Below are positions 8,264 to 16,904 of a stretch of 64,000 nt of DNA, piece by piece. Source of the DNA: Sphingorhabdus sp. EL138 (GTDB lineage Bacteria > Pseudomonadota > Alphaproteobacteria > Sphingomonadales > Sphingomonadaceae); assembly GCF_945890115.1 (NCBI RefSeq), contig NZ_CAMDCK010000002.1, positions 86,551 to 150,550 of the forward strand, written 5' to 3'. The notes under the pieces are model-generated. The model was given only the letters and a program-made list of their open reading frames with translations, ran no database searches and was not told the origin of the DNA. Position numbers and translations under genes: made by a program. Each line of letters begins with the position of its first letter. Positions within the stretch are counted from its first letter, which is position 1.

Positions 8264-9019
8264 TTATCGCGGTTGCGATGGCGTCGTAACCTTGGCGGAA
8301 GAGGCCGCGACGGGCTGCGTTGTCACTGGCGGAGTCATAATGTTGTTGGCAGGGTTATAAGCAGGCTTTGGCGCATATTTCATGTTCCAATCCGCCAGTT
8401 CAAGTTCATATTTTGCATACGCATTGTAGAAATTGACAAATACATTGTCGATATCGGCAAGGCCGCCCATGGCATATTCGGGCAAGGCGCCTTTAGGCAC
8501 CTGATTAGCCTCTTGCAGCTTGCGTAACGCCATATCACAATATTGCGCGCGCACGGGCGGTAGAGCGAAATAATTGTACAAATCCGTCATCCGCGTGTCG
8601 CGGATACGCAGGCCATTCTGCTTTGGATAACGTTTCACATATTCGCGGTCGACCGACTTGCTGGTTTTCGACAGCAGCACCTTATGAATGACAATGAACT
8701 TGTTATAATCGGTTGCGATTTGGCCCCATACCGGCCCCTGACAGTTAAGCGCGGCAACGTTTAAAGCGGCACGGAAATGCCATATCTGCTCGTCCCGGCT
8801 GAGGCCGCGATTAGGCGTTACGCGAATGCCATCAACACCGATGGACGGGAGGGTCATCGACAATGCAGCGCCGCCGGGTGGTAACGGCATAGAAGGAATA
8901 GATGGTGGCGGGGGTGGAAGCTGAACCGGAACAGGCGCAACCTTTACCGGCGGTGGCGCACACGCGGCGATAGCCGTGACGAGGATGAGTGCTGCTAGAT
9001 TTTTAACGCCCCGGCGCAT
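8264..9019 (-). CDS. Predicted lipoprotein of unknown function
   Basis: The start is set at the ATG at 9019 (MRRGVKNLAALILVTAIAAC), preceded by GGAG; an open frame extends further upstream without support. The lipobox IAAC places Cys near residue 20, followed by a Pro-rich linker (PPPPPSIPSMPLPPGG). The body, about 60-220, has conserved-looking segments such as RDEQIWHFRAALNVAALNCQ and a low-complexity tail. I do not recognise the family. The length is about 251 residues. Confidence 0.8.
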   Translation of the reverse strand: MRRGVKNLAALILVTAIAACAPPPVKVAPVPVQLPPPPPSIPSMPLPPGGAALSMTLPSIGVDGIRVTPNRGLSRDEQIWHFRAALNVAALNCQGPVWGQIATDYNKFIVIHKVLLSKTSKSVDREYVKRYPKQNGLRIRDTRMTDLYNYFALPPVRAQYCDMALRKLQEANQVPKGALPEYAMGGLADIDNVFVNFYNAYAKYELELADWNMKYAPKPAYNPANNIMTPPVTTQPVAASSAKVTTPSQPR

Positions 9020-9100
9020 TATGAATTCTCCGATGTTATCAGCCTCATTCCAACAAGATTTTGCGTGGAAAGAAAAGCCTTGTTCGACCAAATCCCTAAG

Positions 9101-9132
9101 AAAAATGGCCCAGTGGTTTACCACCGGGCCAT
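9101..9132 (-). terminator. Rho-independent terminator of the BI-1 gene
   Basis: A 12 bp stem (ATGGCCCAGTGG with CCACCGGGCCAT, one wobble pair) has the 4 nt loop TTTA. It is followed on the minus strand by TTTTTCTT, 31 bp past the stop of the upstream gene. Confidence 0.85.
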
Positions 9133-9162
9133 AATGATCTGTTCAAACTGAACCGCGGATGA

Positions 9163-9912
9163 TTATTCGCGGTTGCCCAAGAAGCTGAGCAGGAACTGGA
9201 ACATGTTGATGAAGTCCAGATAGAGCGTCAGCGCGCCCATGATCGCTGCCTTGCCGATGAAGTCAGAATTCGAACTGCGCAATTGCAGATAGGTATTCTT
9301 GATCATCTGCGTGTCATAAACGGTAAGGCCTGCAAAGATCAGCACGCCAGCAGCGCTCACAACCCACTGCAAGGTGCTCGACTGGAACCAGATATTGGCA
9401 AGTGATGCAACGAGCAGGCCGACAACGCCCATGATCAGAAACGTGCCCATGCCGCTCAGGTCCTTCTTGGTCGTATACCCGACAAGGCTAAGCCCGGCAA
9501 AGGCCGCTGCCGTCGCAAAGAAAGTCGTTGCGATCGACGCCCCTGTATAAACCAAGAAGATTGTCGACATCGACAGCCCCATCAGACCCGCAAAGGCCCA
9601 GAAACAGGCCTGCAATGCGCCAGTCGACAGCTTGTTCAAGCCGAAGTTCATTACCAGAATCAGCGCAAGCGGTGACAGGATGATAACCCAGCGCAACGCG
9701 CCGCCGTTGATCATCAGATTCTGACCAAAGGCGCTACTTGCAAACAACATCGCGACGATGCCAGTCAGCAAAACGCCCGACGCCATATAGTTGTAAACCT
9801 TGAGCATGTGCGAACGCAGACCGGCGTCAAAAGCGACGTCACCGGCGCGTGAGCCGACACCTGCAAGACTTGACTGGGTCCCGGTTACCCGTGGATCGGA
9901 CCACTGTGCCAT
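9163..9912 (-). CDS. Bax inhibitor-1 / YccA family membrane protein
   Basis: A 249-residue integral membrane protein with about seven hydrophobic helices, beginning after a short N-terminal tail (residues 1-35). The UPF0005/BI-1 pattern is visible: VYNYMASGVLLTGIVAM, SPLALILVMNFG, TYDTQ-like LTVYDTQMIKNTYL and the C-terminal ALTLYLDFINMFQFLLSFLG. Members are calcium-leak or protease-associated membrane proteins; in bacteria the role is poorly defined. GGAGAAAT precedes the ATG. It is a single-gene unit with its own terminator. Confidence 0.94.
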   Translation of the reverse strand: MAQWSDPRVTGTQSSLAGVGSRAGDVAFDAGLRSHMLKVYNYMASGVLLTGIVAMLFASSAFGQNLMINGGALRWVIILSPLALILVMNFGLNKLSTGALQACFWAFAGLMGLSMSTIFLVYTGASIATTFFATAAAFAGLSLVGYTTKKDLSGMGTFLIMGVVGLLVASLANIWFQSSTLQWVVSAAGVLIFAGLTVYDTQMIKNTYLQLRSSNSDFIGKAAIMGALTLYLDFINMFQFLLSFLGNRE

Positions 9913-10189
9913 GACTTATTTCTCCTCAAAACACGGCAATATAGCCGTAAGCCCAGTATATTGGATGAAATCGTTCCAGATTCAAGCAAAACACGACATG
10001 AAACGTAACGTTTTTTACAGATGATGACAAAAAGGAGGTCTTTGCCCCGCCGGTTTCCCTCATGACCGCAACTATACCGACATCATGGCCGTGATTGCGC
10101 CATTCGTGAATCGGGTTGCACCGCTTGGCTGTTCTGCTAGCCACAAAGCAAGAGGGCGCAAACGGCCTGATAGGGAGAGTGATGTGCGT

Positions 10190-11803
10190 ATGACGACCGA
10201 GGGTGACAACAACAACGTCGTTTTACCAGAACCCGAAGCGTCATTGCCCGAGGCAAGCAGTTACAGCTGGTACGTGCTTGTGGTGCTGGTTGTCGTTTAC
10301 ATCCTCAACTTCGTCGACCGACAAATCCTCAGCATCTTGGCAGTCGATATCAAGGCAGACCTTGGCCTGACCGACGCAGATATGGGCTTTTTGGGCGGCG
10401 CGGCTTTTGCCGTGTTTTACGCATTGTTTGGCATTCCTCTCGGGCGGCTTGCGGACAATTGGAGCCGGGTGAAGCTGCTGTCGATTGGGCTTGCGATGTG
10501 GTCGGTCATGACTGCCTTGTCAGGCTTTGCGCGCAATCAAGCCGAATTGACCATCGCACGCATGGGCGTTGGCGTTGGCGAGGCGACTGCCAGCCCAACA
10601 GCCTATTCCCTGATCTCCGATTATTTTCCCAAAAGGCAGCGCGCGACCGCGCTCGCCATTTATTCGTCCGGTCTTTATATTGGCGGCGGTGTGTCGTTGT
10701 TCATTGGCGCACTGATCGTCCAAGGCTGGAACGAAGCCTATCCGCAAGGTGGGCCACTTGGACTGGTCGGTTGGCAAGCGGCGTTTCTCGCCGTTGGTAT
10801 TCCAGGCGTTTTGGTAGGATTATGGGTCGCAAGTCTGCGCGAACCTGCGCGCGGGGCAATGGACGGTCTTAGCACGCCTGCGCACCCTGCCCCTTTCCGC
10901 GCGTTTGTGAGCGATCTGTCGATGATCGTCCCGCCCTTTACTCTGCTCGGCGCTTGGCAACGCGGCCCCGCGGCACTGGCTATCAATGTCGCGACCGGCG
11001 CGGCAATTGCGGCCTTTGCGTATTGGATGATCCAACTCACCGGCAATTTCCCGCAATGGTCCGCTGTTGGCTTTGGTTATTATGCCGTTTTCTCATGGGC
11101 ATCGACGCTCCGCGCCAAGGACCCTGCGACCTTCCGTCTGATTTGGGGCACGCCTGCCTTTATCTGCACAACCATCGGCTATGGCCTTGTCGCTTTGGTC
11201 GCCTACGCCCTTGCGTTCTGGTCTGCGCCTTATGCTGAAGTCGTTCTTGGCCTGCCAAAGCAGGAACTGGCCTTTATCCTCGGCGCGAATGGTGCAGTCA
11301 GTGGCTTCTTGGGCGTAATCGCGGGTGGCCGCGTTGCAGACGCCCTGCGTACAAAAAATGCCGCCGGCCGTATTCTTGTCATCATTCTCGGCGTCCTCGG
11401 CCCGATCATTCCTATCGCTATTGGCTACACCACCGATAATGCGATTCTATTCTACGTCATGAACTTCCTTGCAGGCATGCTGGGCGCGACGGCACTCGGC
11501 GCGGCAGCAGCCACGACGCAAGACCTTGTCCTGCCGCGCATGCGTGGCACCGCAACGGCTGCGTTTTTCTTGGGTACCACGCTCGTCGGCTTGTCGTTTG
11601 GACCTTATATGGTCGGGCAGATCTCTGACCTTGCGGGAACGATGGTCGATGGCAAGCTGGTCGGCGATTTGCGCGTTGGCATCCTGTCGCTCATCGCCGT
11701 TGCACCTGTTGCCTTGGCCTTGTTGATCGCCGCCTATCGCACGGTGCCAAAGGCCGAGCAGAGTATCGTCGAGCGCGCACGTGACGCAGGTGAACCGGCT
11801 TAA
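10190..11803 (+). CDS. MFS transporter, spinster-like
   Basis: A major facilitator superfamily carrier of about 537 residues. The start at 10190 (MTTEGDNNN) has AGGGAGAG upstream; a GTG two codons earlier is also possible. Helix 1 carries the NFVDRQILSIL motif typical of spinster-type MFS. GIPLGRLADNWSRVKLL is the loop 2-3 MFS signature and GVGEATASPTAYSLISDYF is the helix 5 signature. An extra hydrophobic insertion in the middle (about 280-340) makes it longer than usual. Substrate unknown. It lies 88 bp before an acyl-CoA dehydrogenase on the same strand. Confidence 0.9.
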   Translation: MTTEGDNNNVVLPEPEASLPEASSYSWYVLVVLVVVYILNFVDRQILSILAVDIKADLGLTDADMGFLGGAAFAVFYALFGIPLGRLADNWSRVKLLSIGLAMWSVMTALSGFARNQAELTIARMGVGVGEATASPTAYSLISDYFPKRQRATALAIYSSGLYIGGGVSLFIGALIVQGWNEAYPQGGPLGLVGWQAAFLAVGIPGVLVGLWVASLREPARGAMDGLSTPAHPAPFRAFVSDLSMIVPPFTLLGAWQRGPAALAINVATGAAIAAFAYWMIQLTGNFPQWSAVGFGYYAVFSWASTLRAKDPATFRLIWGTPAFICTTIGYGLVALVAYALAFWSAPYAEVVLGLPKQELAFILGANGAVSGFLGVIAGGRVADALRTKNAAGRILVIILGVLGPIIPIAIGYTTDNAILFYVMNFLAGMLGATALGAAAATTQDLVLPRMRGTATAAFFLGTTLVGLSFGPYMVGQISDLAGTMVDGKLVGDLRVGILSLIAVAPVALALLIAAYRTVPKAEQSIVERARDAGEPA

Positions 11804-11891
11804 TCGAACGATTAAATTCGTCTTGACGTCTGCGTCAACTTACTGCCATTGAAAGAGTTATACCGCAGGACAATTTTGCAGGGGATTTAAC

Positions 11892-13046
11892 ATGTCACTC
11901 GATACCATTCCACGCACCGCCTATAATGAAGACCATGAGGCGTTCCGCCAGTCTGTGCGCCAATTCCTTTTAAAGGAAGTCGCGCCAAATGCGAAGAAAT
12001 GGCAGGAAGCTGGAATTGTCGATAAATCCATCTGGCCCAAAGCGGGTGCAATAGGAATGCTGTGCCCAACTGCCCCAGTCGAATATGGCGGTCTGGGCCT
12101 CGACTTTGGTTACAACGCAATCGTCGACGAAGAATCGGCTTATTATGGCGGCGCTACAACCGGCTTCTCCTTGCAGTCTGACATCGTCGTCAACTACATC
12201 ACCAGCTATGGTAGCGAAGAGCAGAAGAAGCATTGGCTGCCCAAGATGATCGCTGGCGAAGTCATCACCGCGATTGCGATGACCGAGCCTGGCACCGGAA
12301 GCGACCTGCAAAGCATGAAGACCACTGCCAAGAAGGATGGCAATCATTATGTCATCAATGGCAGCAAAACCTACATCACCAATGGCCAGAATGCGGACCT
12401 GATTTTGGTCTGCGTTAAAACCGACACCGAAATTCAGCCCGCTTATAAGGGCATGTCGATCGTTCTCGTTGAGGCGGAGCGTGAAGGTTTCAAACGCGGT
12501 CGCAACCTTGACAAAATCGGCATGGACGAAGCCGACACGTCCGAATTGTTCTTCGAAGATGTGCGCGTCCCCATGACCAATTGCTTGGGCGAAGAGGGCA
12601 AGGGCTTCATCTATCTGATGAGCGAATTGCCGCAGGAGCGTCTTTCTATCGCCGTGTCATCCATGGCAAGCACGCAAAAGGCATTTGACGAGACCGTCGC
12701 TTTTTGCCGCGACCGGATCGTCTTCGGCAAGCCATTGCTCGATTTCCAGAACACCCGTTTTGTTTTGGCCGATATCAAATCCAAATTGCAGGTGGGCTGG
12801 GCGCATCTCGATTGGGCATTGAACCGCCATTATAAGAAAGAACTGACCGCCGAGGAAGGCGCAGCTGCGAAATTGTGGCACACAGATCTGCAGTGGCAAG
12901 TAATAGATGCCTGCCTGCAATTACATGGCGGCGCGGGATATATGAACGAATATCCCATCGCCCGCATGTGGCGCGCCGCCCGCGTAACGCGTATTTTTGG
13001 CGGTACGAACGAGATCATGAAAGAACTGATCGGTCGGGGTCTATAG
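11892..13046 (+). CDS. Acyl-CoA dehydrogenase
   Basis: A 384-residue FAD-dependent acyl-CoA dehydrogenase that introduces an alpha,beta double bond into acyl-CoA. Visible are IAMTEPGTGSDLQSMKTTA (FAD/substrate loop), KTYITNGQNADL, and LHGGAGYMNEYPIARMWRAA with TRIFGGTNEIMKELIGR at the C-terminus. The Glu that MCAD-type enzymes have just before the final GT is Gly here, so the base is more likely the Glu in LPQERLSIAV, as in the IVD/LCAD subgroup; this is an inference. CAGGGG lies upstream of the ATG. It heads a lipid-oxidation neighbourhood with a thioesterase and an enoyl-CoA hydratase. Confidence 0.95.
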   Translation: MSLDTIPRTAYNEDHEAFRQSVRQFLLKEVAPNAKKWQEAGIVDKSIWPKAGAIGMLCPTAPVEYGGLGLDFGYNAIVDEESAYYGGATTGFSLQSDIVVNYITSYGSEEQKKHWLPKMIAGEVITAIAMTEPGTGSDLQSMKTTAKKDGNHYVINGSKTYITNGQNADLILVCVKTDTEIQPAYKGMSIVLVEAEREGFKRGRNLDKIGMDEADTSELFFEDVRVPMTNCLGEEGKGFIYLMSELPQERLSIAVSSMASTQKAFDETVAFCRDRIVFGKPLLDFQNTRFVLADIKSKLQVGWAHLDWALNRHYKKELTAEEGAAAKLWHTDLQWQVIDACLQLHGGAGYMNEYPIARMWRAARVTRIFGGTNEIMKELIGRGL

Positions 13047-13072
13047 AACGATCTATATCCTCGGACTACTCC

Positions 13073-13160
13073 GTCACCCTGAACTTGTTTCAGGGTCCAT
13101 CGTGCCACACAACCGGCGGTTGAGGCTGATAAATTGACCCTGAACCAAGTTCAGGGTGAC
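13073..13160. repeat. REP-type inverted repeat, second copy of the 1841 family
   Basis: The arms 13073-13097 and 13136-13160 are reverse complements at 24 of 25 positions. They share the core CCTGAACTTGTTTCAGG with the element at 1841-1913. It sits between two co-directional genes. Confidence 0.8.
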
Positions 13161-13181
13161 GACTGTTTATAAAGGTTCCAC

Positions 13182-13616
13182 ATGCCCAAACCGCAAAGCT
13201 GGCAGCTTGACCCTGCAAGCTATCCATTCAGCCACCGCACGGAAACACGGTTTGCAGATATGGATTTGCTCGGCCACATCAACAATGTCGCCATGGCTGG
13301 ATTGTTTGAGCATGGTCGCGGCATGTTTAATCACACAATCGGAGTCCAACGAAGAGCGCCGGGGCAACGCTGGCTCATCGTCAGTGTGGCAATCGAGTAT
13401 ATCGCCGAGGCGCATTTCCCCCAACATGTTGATGTAGCGTGCGGCATATTGCGCGTGGGCAGCAGCAGTTGGCAGATCGCGTCCGCAGCCTTTCAAGGCG
13501 GCGAATGCAAAGCGACTTGTATTACGACTATCGTCCTCACCGACGAACAAGGGCCAGCGCCTTTACCACAGGATTTGCGGGAAGAATTTGAACGGCTAAG
13601 CGTCAAGACCGCTTAA
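13182..13616 (+). CDS. 4HBT-type acyl-CoA thioesterase
   Basis: A 144-residue hotdog protein of the 4-hydroxybenzoyl-CoA thioesterase/FadM type. It has the motif TRFADMDLLGHINNVAMAGLFEHGR, with the catalytic Asp and downstream His-Asn expected for this fold. It follows the acyl-CoA dehydrogenase on the same strand, separated by a REP element. It converges on the enoyl-CoA hydratase gene with a 4 nt overlap of stop codons. It likely releases free acids from CoA esters; the substrate is not determined. Confidence 0.88.
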   Translation: MPKPQSWQLDPASYPFSHRTETRFADMDLLGHINNVAMAGLFEHGRGMFNHTIGVQRRAPGQRWLIVSVAIEYIAEAHFPQHVDVACGILRVGSSSWQIASAAFQGGECKATCITTIVLTDEQGPAPLPQDLREEFERLSVKTA

Positions 13617-14410
13617 TCAGCAAACACCCCTGCCCGCTTTTGCATTCCGGCCATAACCGCTTCGATCTGGTTAGGCTTGCGTATGACGCGGGCTTGGCGG
13701 ACGCTTTCGGCCATCAATATCGCGTCTTCGTCCATATCGGCATATTCATTGAATAGCGCCTTTGCTTCGCGCATCGCTTCTGGGTTGCGGTCGGCAATTT
13801 CGCGGGCAATGGCCATGGCGCGGACATGCGGGTTTTCGTCTACGAACGTCGCAAAGCCCAGATTTAGCGCCTCGGCCCCTGAAAATTCCCGATTGGTGTA
13901 GGTCAGTTCACGCAAGCTGTCTTCACGCACCATCCCGCGCCACAAGGCATAGCCGCCCATGTCGGGGATAAGCCCCCATTTCATTTCCATCACCGCAAGC
14001 CTCGCATCCGGCGCGACCACGCGAATGTCTGCGCCGCTCGCAATTTGCAACCCGCCGCCGAAACACACACCATGCACCGCCGCGATCACGGGCATCGGCA
14101 ATTTGCGCCACAGCATCGCAACCTGTTGGAATGTGTTGGCATTGCCGTGCGTCCGGTCGGTCAGGTTACCCATACCGCTGCTCGCACTTGCGCCACCGCT
14201 CGCCATGCTGCCCATATCAAGGCCTGCGCAGAAACTGCGTCCTTCGCCCGACAACACCAACGCGCGTATGCCTTTCGTGCTGGCAAGCTCTTCACCTGCG
14301 GCTATGATCCCTTGAAACATCGCCGGGTCAAGTGCGTTCATCTTGTCCGCACGCGTCAGGCGGACGTCGGCGACATGATTGTCGATGGAAATGGATACGC
14401 GGTCGTTCAT
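13613..14410 (-). CDS. Enoyl-CoA hydratase/isomerase family protein
   Basis: A 265-residue crotonase-fold protein. The two oxyanion-hole regions are visible as GRSFCAGLDM (about 57-66) and VCFGGGLQIASGADIRVV (about 115-130), followed by the MEMKWGLIPDMGG segment with an acidic catalytic position. Crotonases act on CoA esters as hydratases, isomerases or hydrolases; which one applies is not clear. The C-terminal region (EAVMAGMQKRAGVF) is normal. The gene starts inside the stop of the upstream isomerase gene (ATGA), indicating coupling. Confidence 0.93.
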   Translation of the reverse strand: MNDRVSISIDNHVADVRLTRADKMNALDPAMFQGIIAAGEELASTKGIRALVLSGEGRSFCAGLDMGSMASGGASASSGMGNLTDRTHGNANTFQQVAMLWRKLPMPVIAAVHGVCFGGGLQIASGADIRVVAPDARLAVMEMKWGLIPDMGGYALWRGMVREDSLRELTYTNREFSGAEALNLGFATFVDENPHVRAMAIAREIADRNPEAMREAKALFNEYADMDEDAILMAESVRQARVIRKPNQIEAVMAGMQKRAGVFAD

Positions 14411-15027
14411 GCTTCGCTCCTGTTCAGTGCAAATTCCACCAGCGGCAATTGATCATTACCAAAATACATCTTGTCGGTGTCAACAAATATGGTCGGCGAG
14501 CCATAGCCGCCGCGCGCTATGACCTCGTCGGTGTTCGCGCGCAACTGGGCCTTTACCGCATCGGTCTGTGACGCTATCCGCATGGCCTCTCCGTCAAGAC
14601 CAGCCTTATTCGCCACCGCGACCAAGACATCGGGATCATCAAGATTTTCCTGCGCGCCAAAATAGCTCTCAAAGGCGGCCTTGGTGAACGTTTTTAGCGC
14701 CACCTGATCCCCTGCGAGCGCAGTTGCCATACGCATGGCGTTGATGCTTTTTGCGGGATGATAGATGCTGGGAAAGTTAAGTTCCACGCCCGCCAGCTTT
14801 GCCCAATCGCGCATAACCCGCCAACTATGCTTGAGCTTGGGGTTATCCGCCGCTTCTCGTGCGGCATATACAGACGGATTGACCGCATTGAAAACGCCAC
14901 CGACCAATATGGGACGCAAGCGGACAGAGACGCCGGTGCGCGCAATGAGGGCATCAAGATTGTGGAACGCAATATAAGTCCACGGGCTTGAAAGATCGTA
15001 GAAAAATTCAACCCGTTCGCCGTTCAT
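14407..15027 (-). CDS. 2-hydroxychromene-2-carboxylate isomerase family (DsbA/GST-kappa fold)
   Basis: A 206-residue thioredoxin-fold protein of the HCCA isomerase/GST-kappa group. The N-terminal FFYDLSSPWTYIAF holds the Ser/Pro site where glutathione binds, and GYGSPTIFVDTDKMYFGNDQLPLVE is the cis-Pro and C-terminal signature. Named members isomerise naphthalene-pathway intermediates, but most chromosomal homologues outside such clusters have no known substrate, and no other naphthalene genes are here. AGGAG precedes the ATG. It is co-transcribed with the crotonase gene. Confidence 0.9.
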   Translation of the reverse strand: MNGERVEFFYDLSSPWTYIAFHNLDALIARTGVSVRLRPILVGGVFNAVNPSVYAAREAADNPKLKHSWRVMRDWAKLAGVELNFPSIYHPAKSINAMRMATALAGDQVALKTFTKAAFESYFGAQENLDDPDVLVAVANKAGLDGEAMRIASQTDAVKAQLRANTDEVIARGGYGSPTIFVDTDKMYFGNDQLPLVEFALNRSEA

Positions 15028-15250
15028 GTTCCGCTCCTTTTGCTCATATCAGCCATAGCATTGCGGCATATTTTATGAAGCCGATAAATTTCGATTTGCG
15101 CGCATGGACGAAAGTTCCAACGCTTGTCCGCGAAATTGCACCGTTTGGCGCAGTTCGACAAAGGCAAGGCCGCTGTTAATTTGACTTTAACCATAACCGG
15201 CCACAGAAGTGCGTGCGGGAACGCCCGTGGGGATGGGAAGTCGGTCGTGG

Positions 15251-16852
15251 ATGATACGCCTTATGTTTGACGGCAAAGAAACACGGCTTGCTGGACAGGG
15301 CTGGGACATGGATATGTCGTTGCCCGAAGCCATGACCAAGTCGATGCGTCACAAATCCGAACCCAGCGCGTCTGGCGCCAGCTGGTTTCATCGCTTCGCC
15401 GAACTCGATTTTGTGCCAGACCTTGGCGAAGATATCGGATCGCTTCGCTGGTTCCGTGGCCTTGGCACTTTAACCGCATTAAGCGTCGCTGCGCTTGCAC
15501 TTCTGCCAGATTACGGACCCATTTACGGTGTACAGCCCTCCTTGCCCACCGAGGCAGAGTTTGAAGAGGCGCGCGCACAAATGATTATGCCAATCGGTTA
15601 TGGCAGCGACAGCGGCAAGCGCATGGCCGCCACGGACGCCGTTGTCGCGCTGGCCGATAGCCCAGAACGCCCGCGCATCGAGCTCACGGCATCTTTGGGG
15701 CGCGGCGACAGCTTTGCCCGTGTGCTCCAACGTTCGGGCGTCGGCGGCAGTGAGGCAGCCAATGTGGTGAACATGGTATCGGGCGTGACGGCATTGTCGG
15801 ATATTGAGCCTGGCACCCCCATTGACATCATACTTGGAACGCGACCGTCGAAAAATCAGCCGAGACCGCTTGAATCCGTTGCCTTTCGCGCGCGCTTTGA
15901 CCTCAATCTCGAAATCAATCGTGAAGGCGGCAGGTTAAGATTAAACAAAAAGCCCATAAACGTCGACAACACGCCGCTGCGTATTCGCGGAACTGTGGGT
16001 AATGAAGGCATCTTCCGTTCGGCACGAGCCGCCGGCGCGCCGGCGCGGGCTATTCAGGACTATCTGAAAGTCATTTCCGGACGCACATCCTTATCAAGCA
16101 TCCGGTCGACTGACCAATTTGATATCATCGTTGATTACAAGCGCGCTGAAACCGGCGAAGTTAAAGTAGGCGACCTGCTATATGCTGGCGTGGACCGCGA
16201 TGGAAAATCCAATATCCAGATGCTGAAATGGACGCTGGGTAACAACACCCAATGGTTTGAGGCATCGGGCATCGGTGAGTCCAAAGGTACCCTCAGCCGC
16301 CCAGTGAATGGCCCCGTGACGTCTAGTTTTGGCGGACGGCGACACCCGATTTTGGGCTATATGCGGATGCATGCCGGCCTCGATTTCAAGGCCGGCTATG
16401 GTCAGCCCATTTTTGCGGTGACCGACGGCGTTGTGGCTTTTGCTGGACGCAATGGCGGCTATGGCAATTTTGTGCGGCTGAATCACAGTGGCGGTCTGGC
16501 CAGTGGCTATGGCCATATGAGCCGAATTGCAGCACGCCCCGGTAGCAGAGTCCGGCGGGGACAAATCATTGGCTATGTGGGTTCCACAGGCCTGTCGACG
16601 GGACCACATTTGCATTATGAGCTTTATCGCAACGGGCGCGCAGTAAACCCAATGTCCGTGAAGTTTACCCAGCGGGCGCAGCTGTCCGGCGGTGACCTCA
16701 CCCGTTTCAAGGGCAAGCTTCAAAGCCTAAAGTCCGTTACGCCAGGCGCGGCGCTTACCCCATTGCAAACGGCGGCTAAAAGGGACGAAGCACCAAAGCG
16801 GGAGATTGACCGGCTGACACTTCGCGACAGCCGGATACAGACCGGCGGATAA
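15251..16852 (+). CDS. M23 family metallopeptidase, membrane-anchored
   Basis: A peptidoglycan endopeptidase-like protein. The N-terminus is cytoplasmic, followed by a single membrane segment (about 60-90, LGTLTALSVAALALL). A linker domain resembling the OapA/LysM-like part of such proteins follows. The C-terminal M23 domain has MRMHAGLDFKAGYGQPI (HxxxD zinc ligands) and GPHLHYELYRNG (HxH). The start is uncertain: 15251 is chosen with GGGAAG ten bases upstream, but the frame is open back to a GTG at 15209, and 15263 is another option. It likely cuts or regulates cutting of cross-links in the periplasm. Confidence 0.9.
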   Translation: MIRLMFDGKETRLAGQGWDMDMSLPEAMTKSMRHKSEPSASGASWFHRFAELDFVPDLGEDIGSLRWFRGLGTLTALSVAALALLPDYGPIYGVQPSLPTEAEFEEARAQMIMPIGYGSDSGKRMAATDAVVALADSPERPRIELTASLGRGDSFARVLQRSGVGGSEAANVVNMVSGVTALSDIEPGTPIDIILGTRPSKNQPRPLESVAFRARFDLNLEINREGGRLRLNKKPINVDNTPLRIRGTVGNEGIFRSARAAGAPARAIQDYLKVISGRTSLSSIRSTDQFDIIVDYKRAETGEVKVGDLLYAGVDRDGKSNIQMLKWTLGNNTQWFEASGIGESKGTLSRPVNGPVTSSFGGRRHPILGYMRMHAGLDFKAGYGQPIFAVTDGVVAFAGRNGGYGNFVRLNHSGGLASGYGHMSRIAARPGSRVRRGQIIGYVGSTGLSTGPHLHYELYRNGRAVNPMSVKFTQRAQLSGGDLTRFKGKLQSLKSVTPGAALTPLQTAAKRDEAPKREIDRLTLRDSRIQTGG

Positions 16853-16867
16853 GGCGTTGAGGAAAGA

Positions 16868-16904
16868 ATATATCGCCGCTAAGTGTTTTGCATGAGCGAT
16901 ATAT
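16868..16904 (+). promoter_or_regulatory. Inverted repeat spanning the hemB start codon
   Basis: ATATATCGC (16868-16876) and GCGATATAT (16896-16904) are perfect complements. The ATG at 16892 lies in the 19 nt loop. In mRNA this would place the start codon in a hairpin loop and could modulate hemB translation. A chance AT-rich match is possible. Confidence 0.35.

Noticed and set aside
14407..15027. Naphthalene degradation based on the HCCA isomerase-like gene
   Set aside because: No other aromatic ring pathway genes are present, and the family is mostly of unknown substrate.
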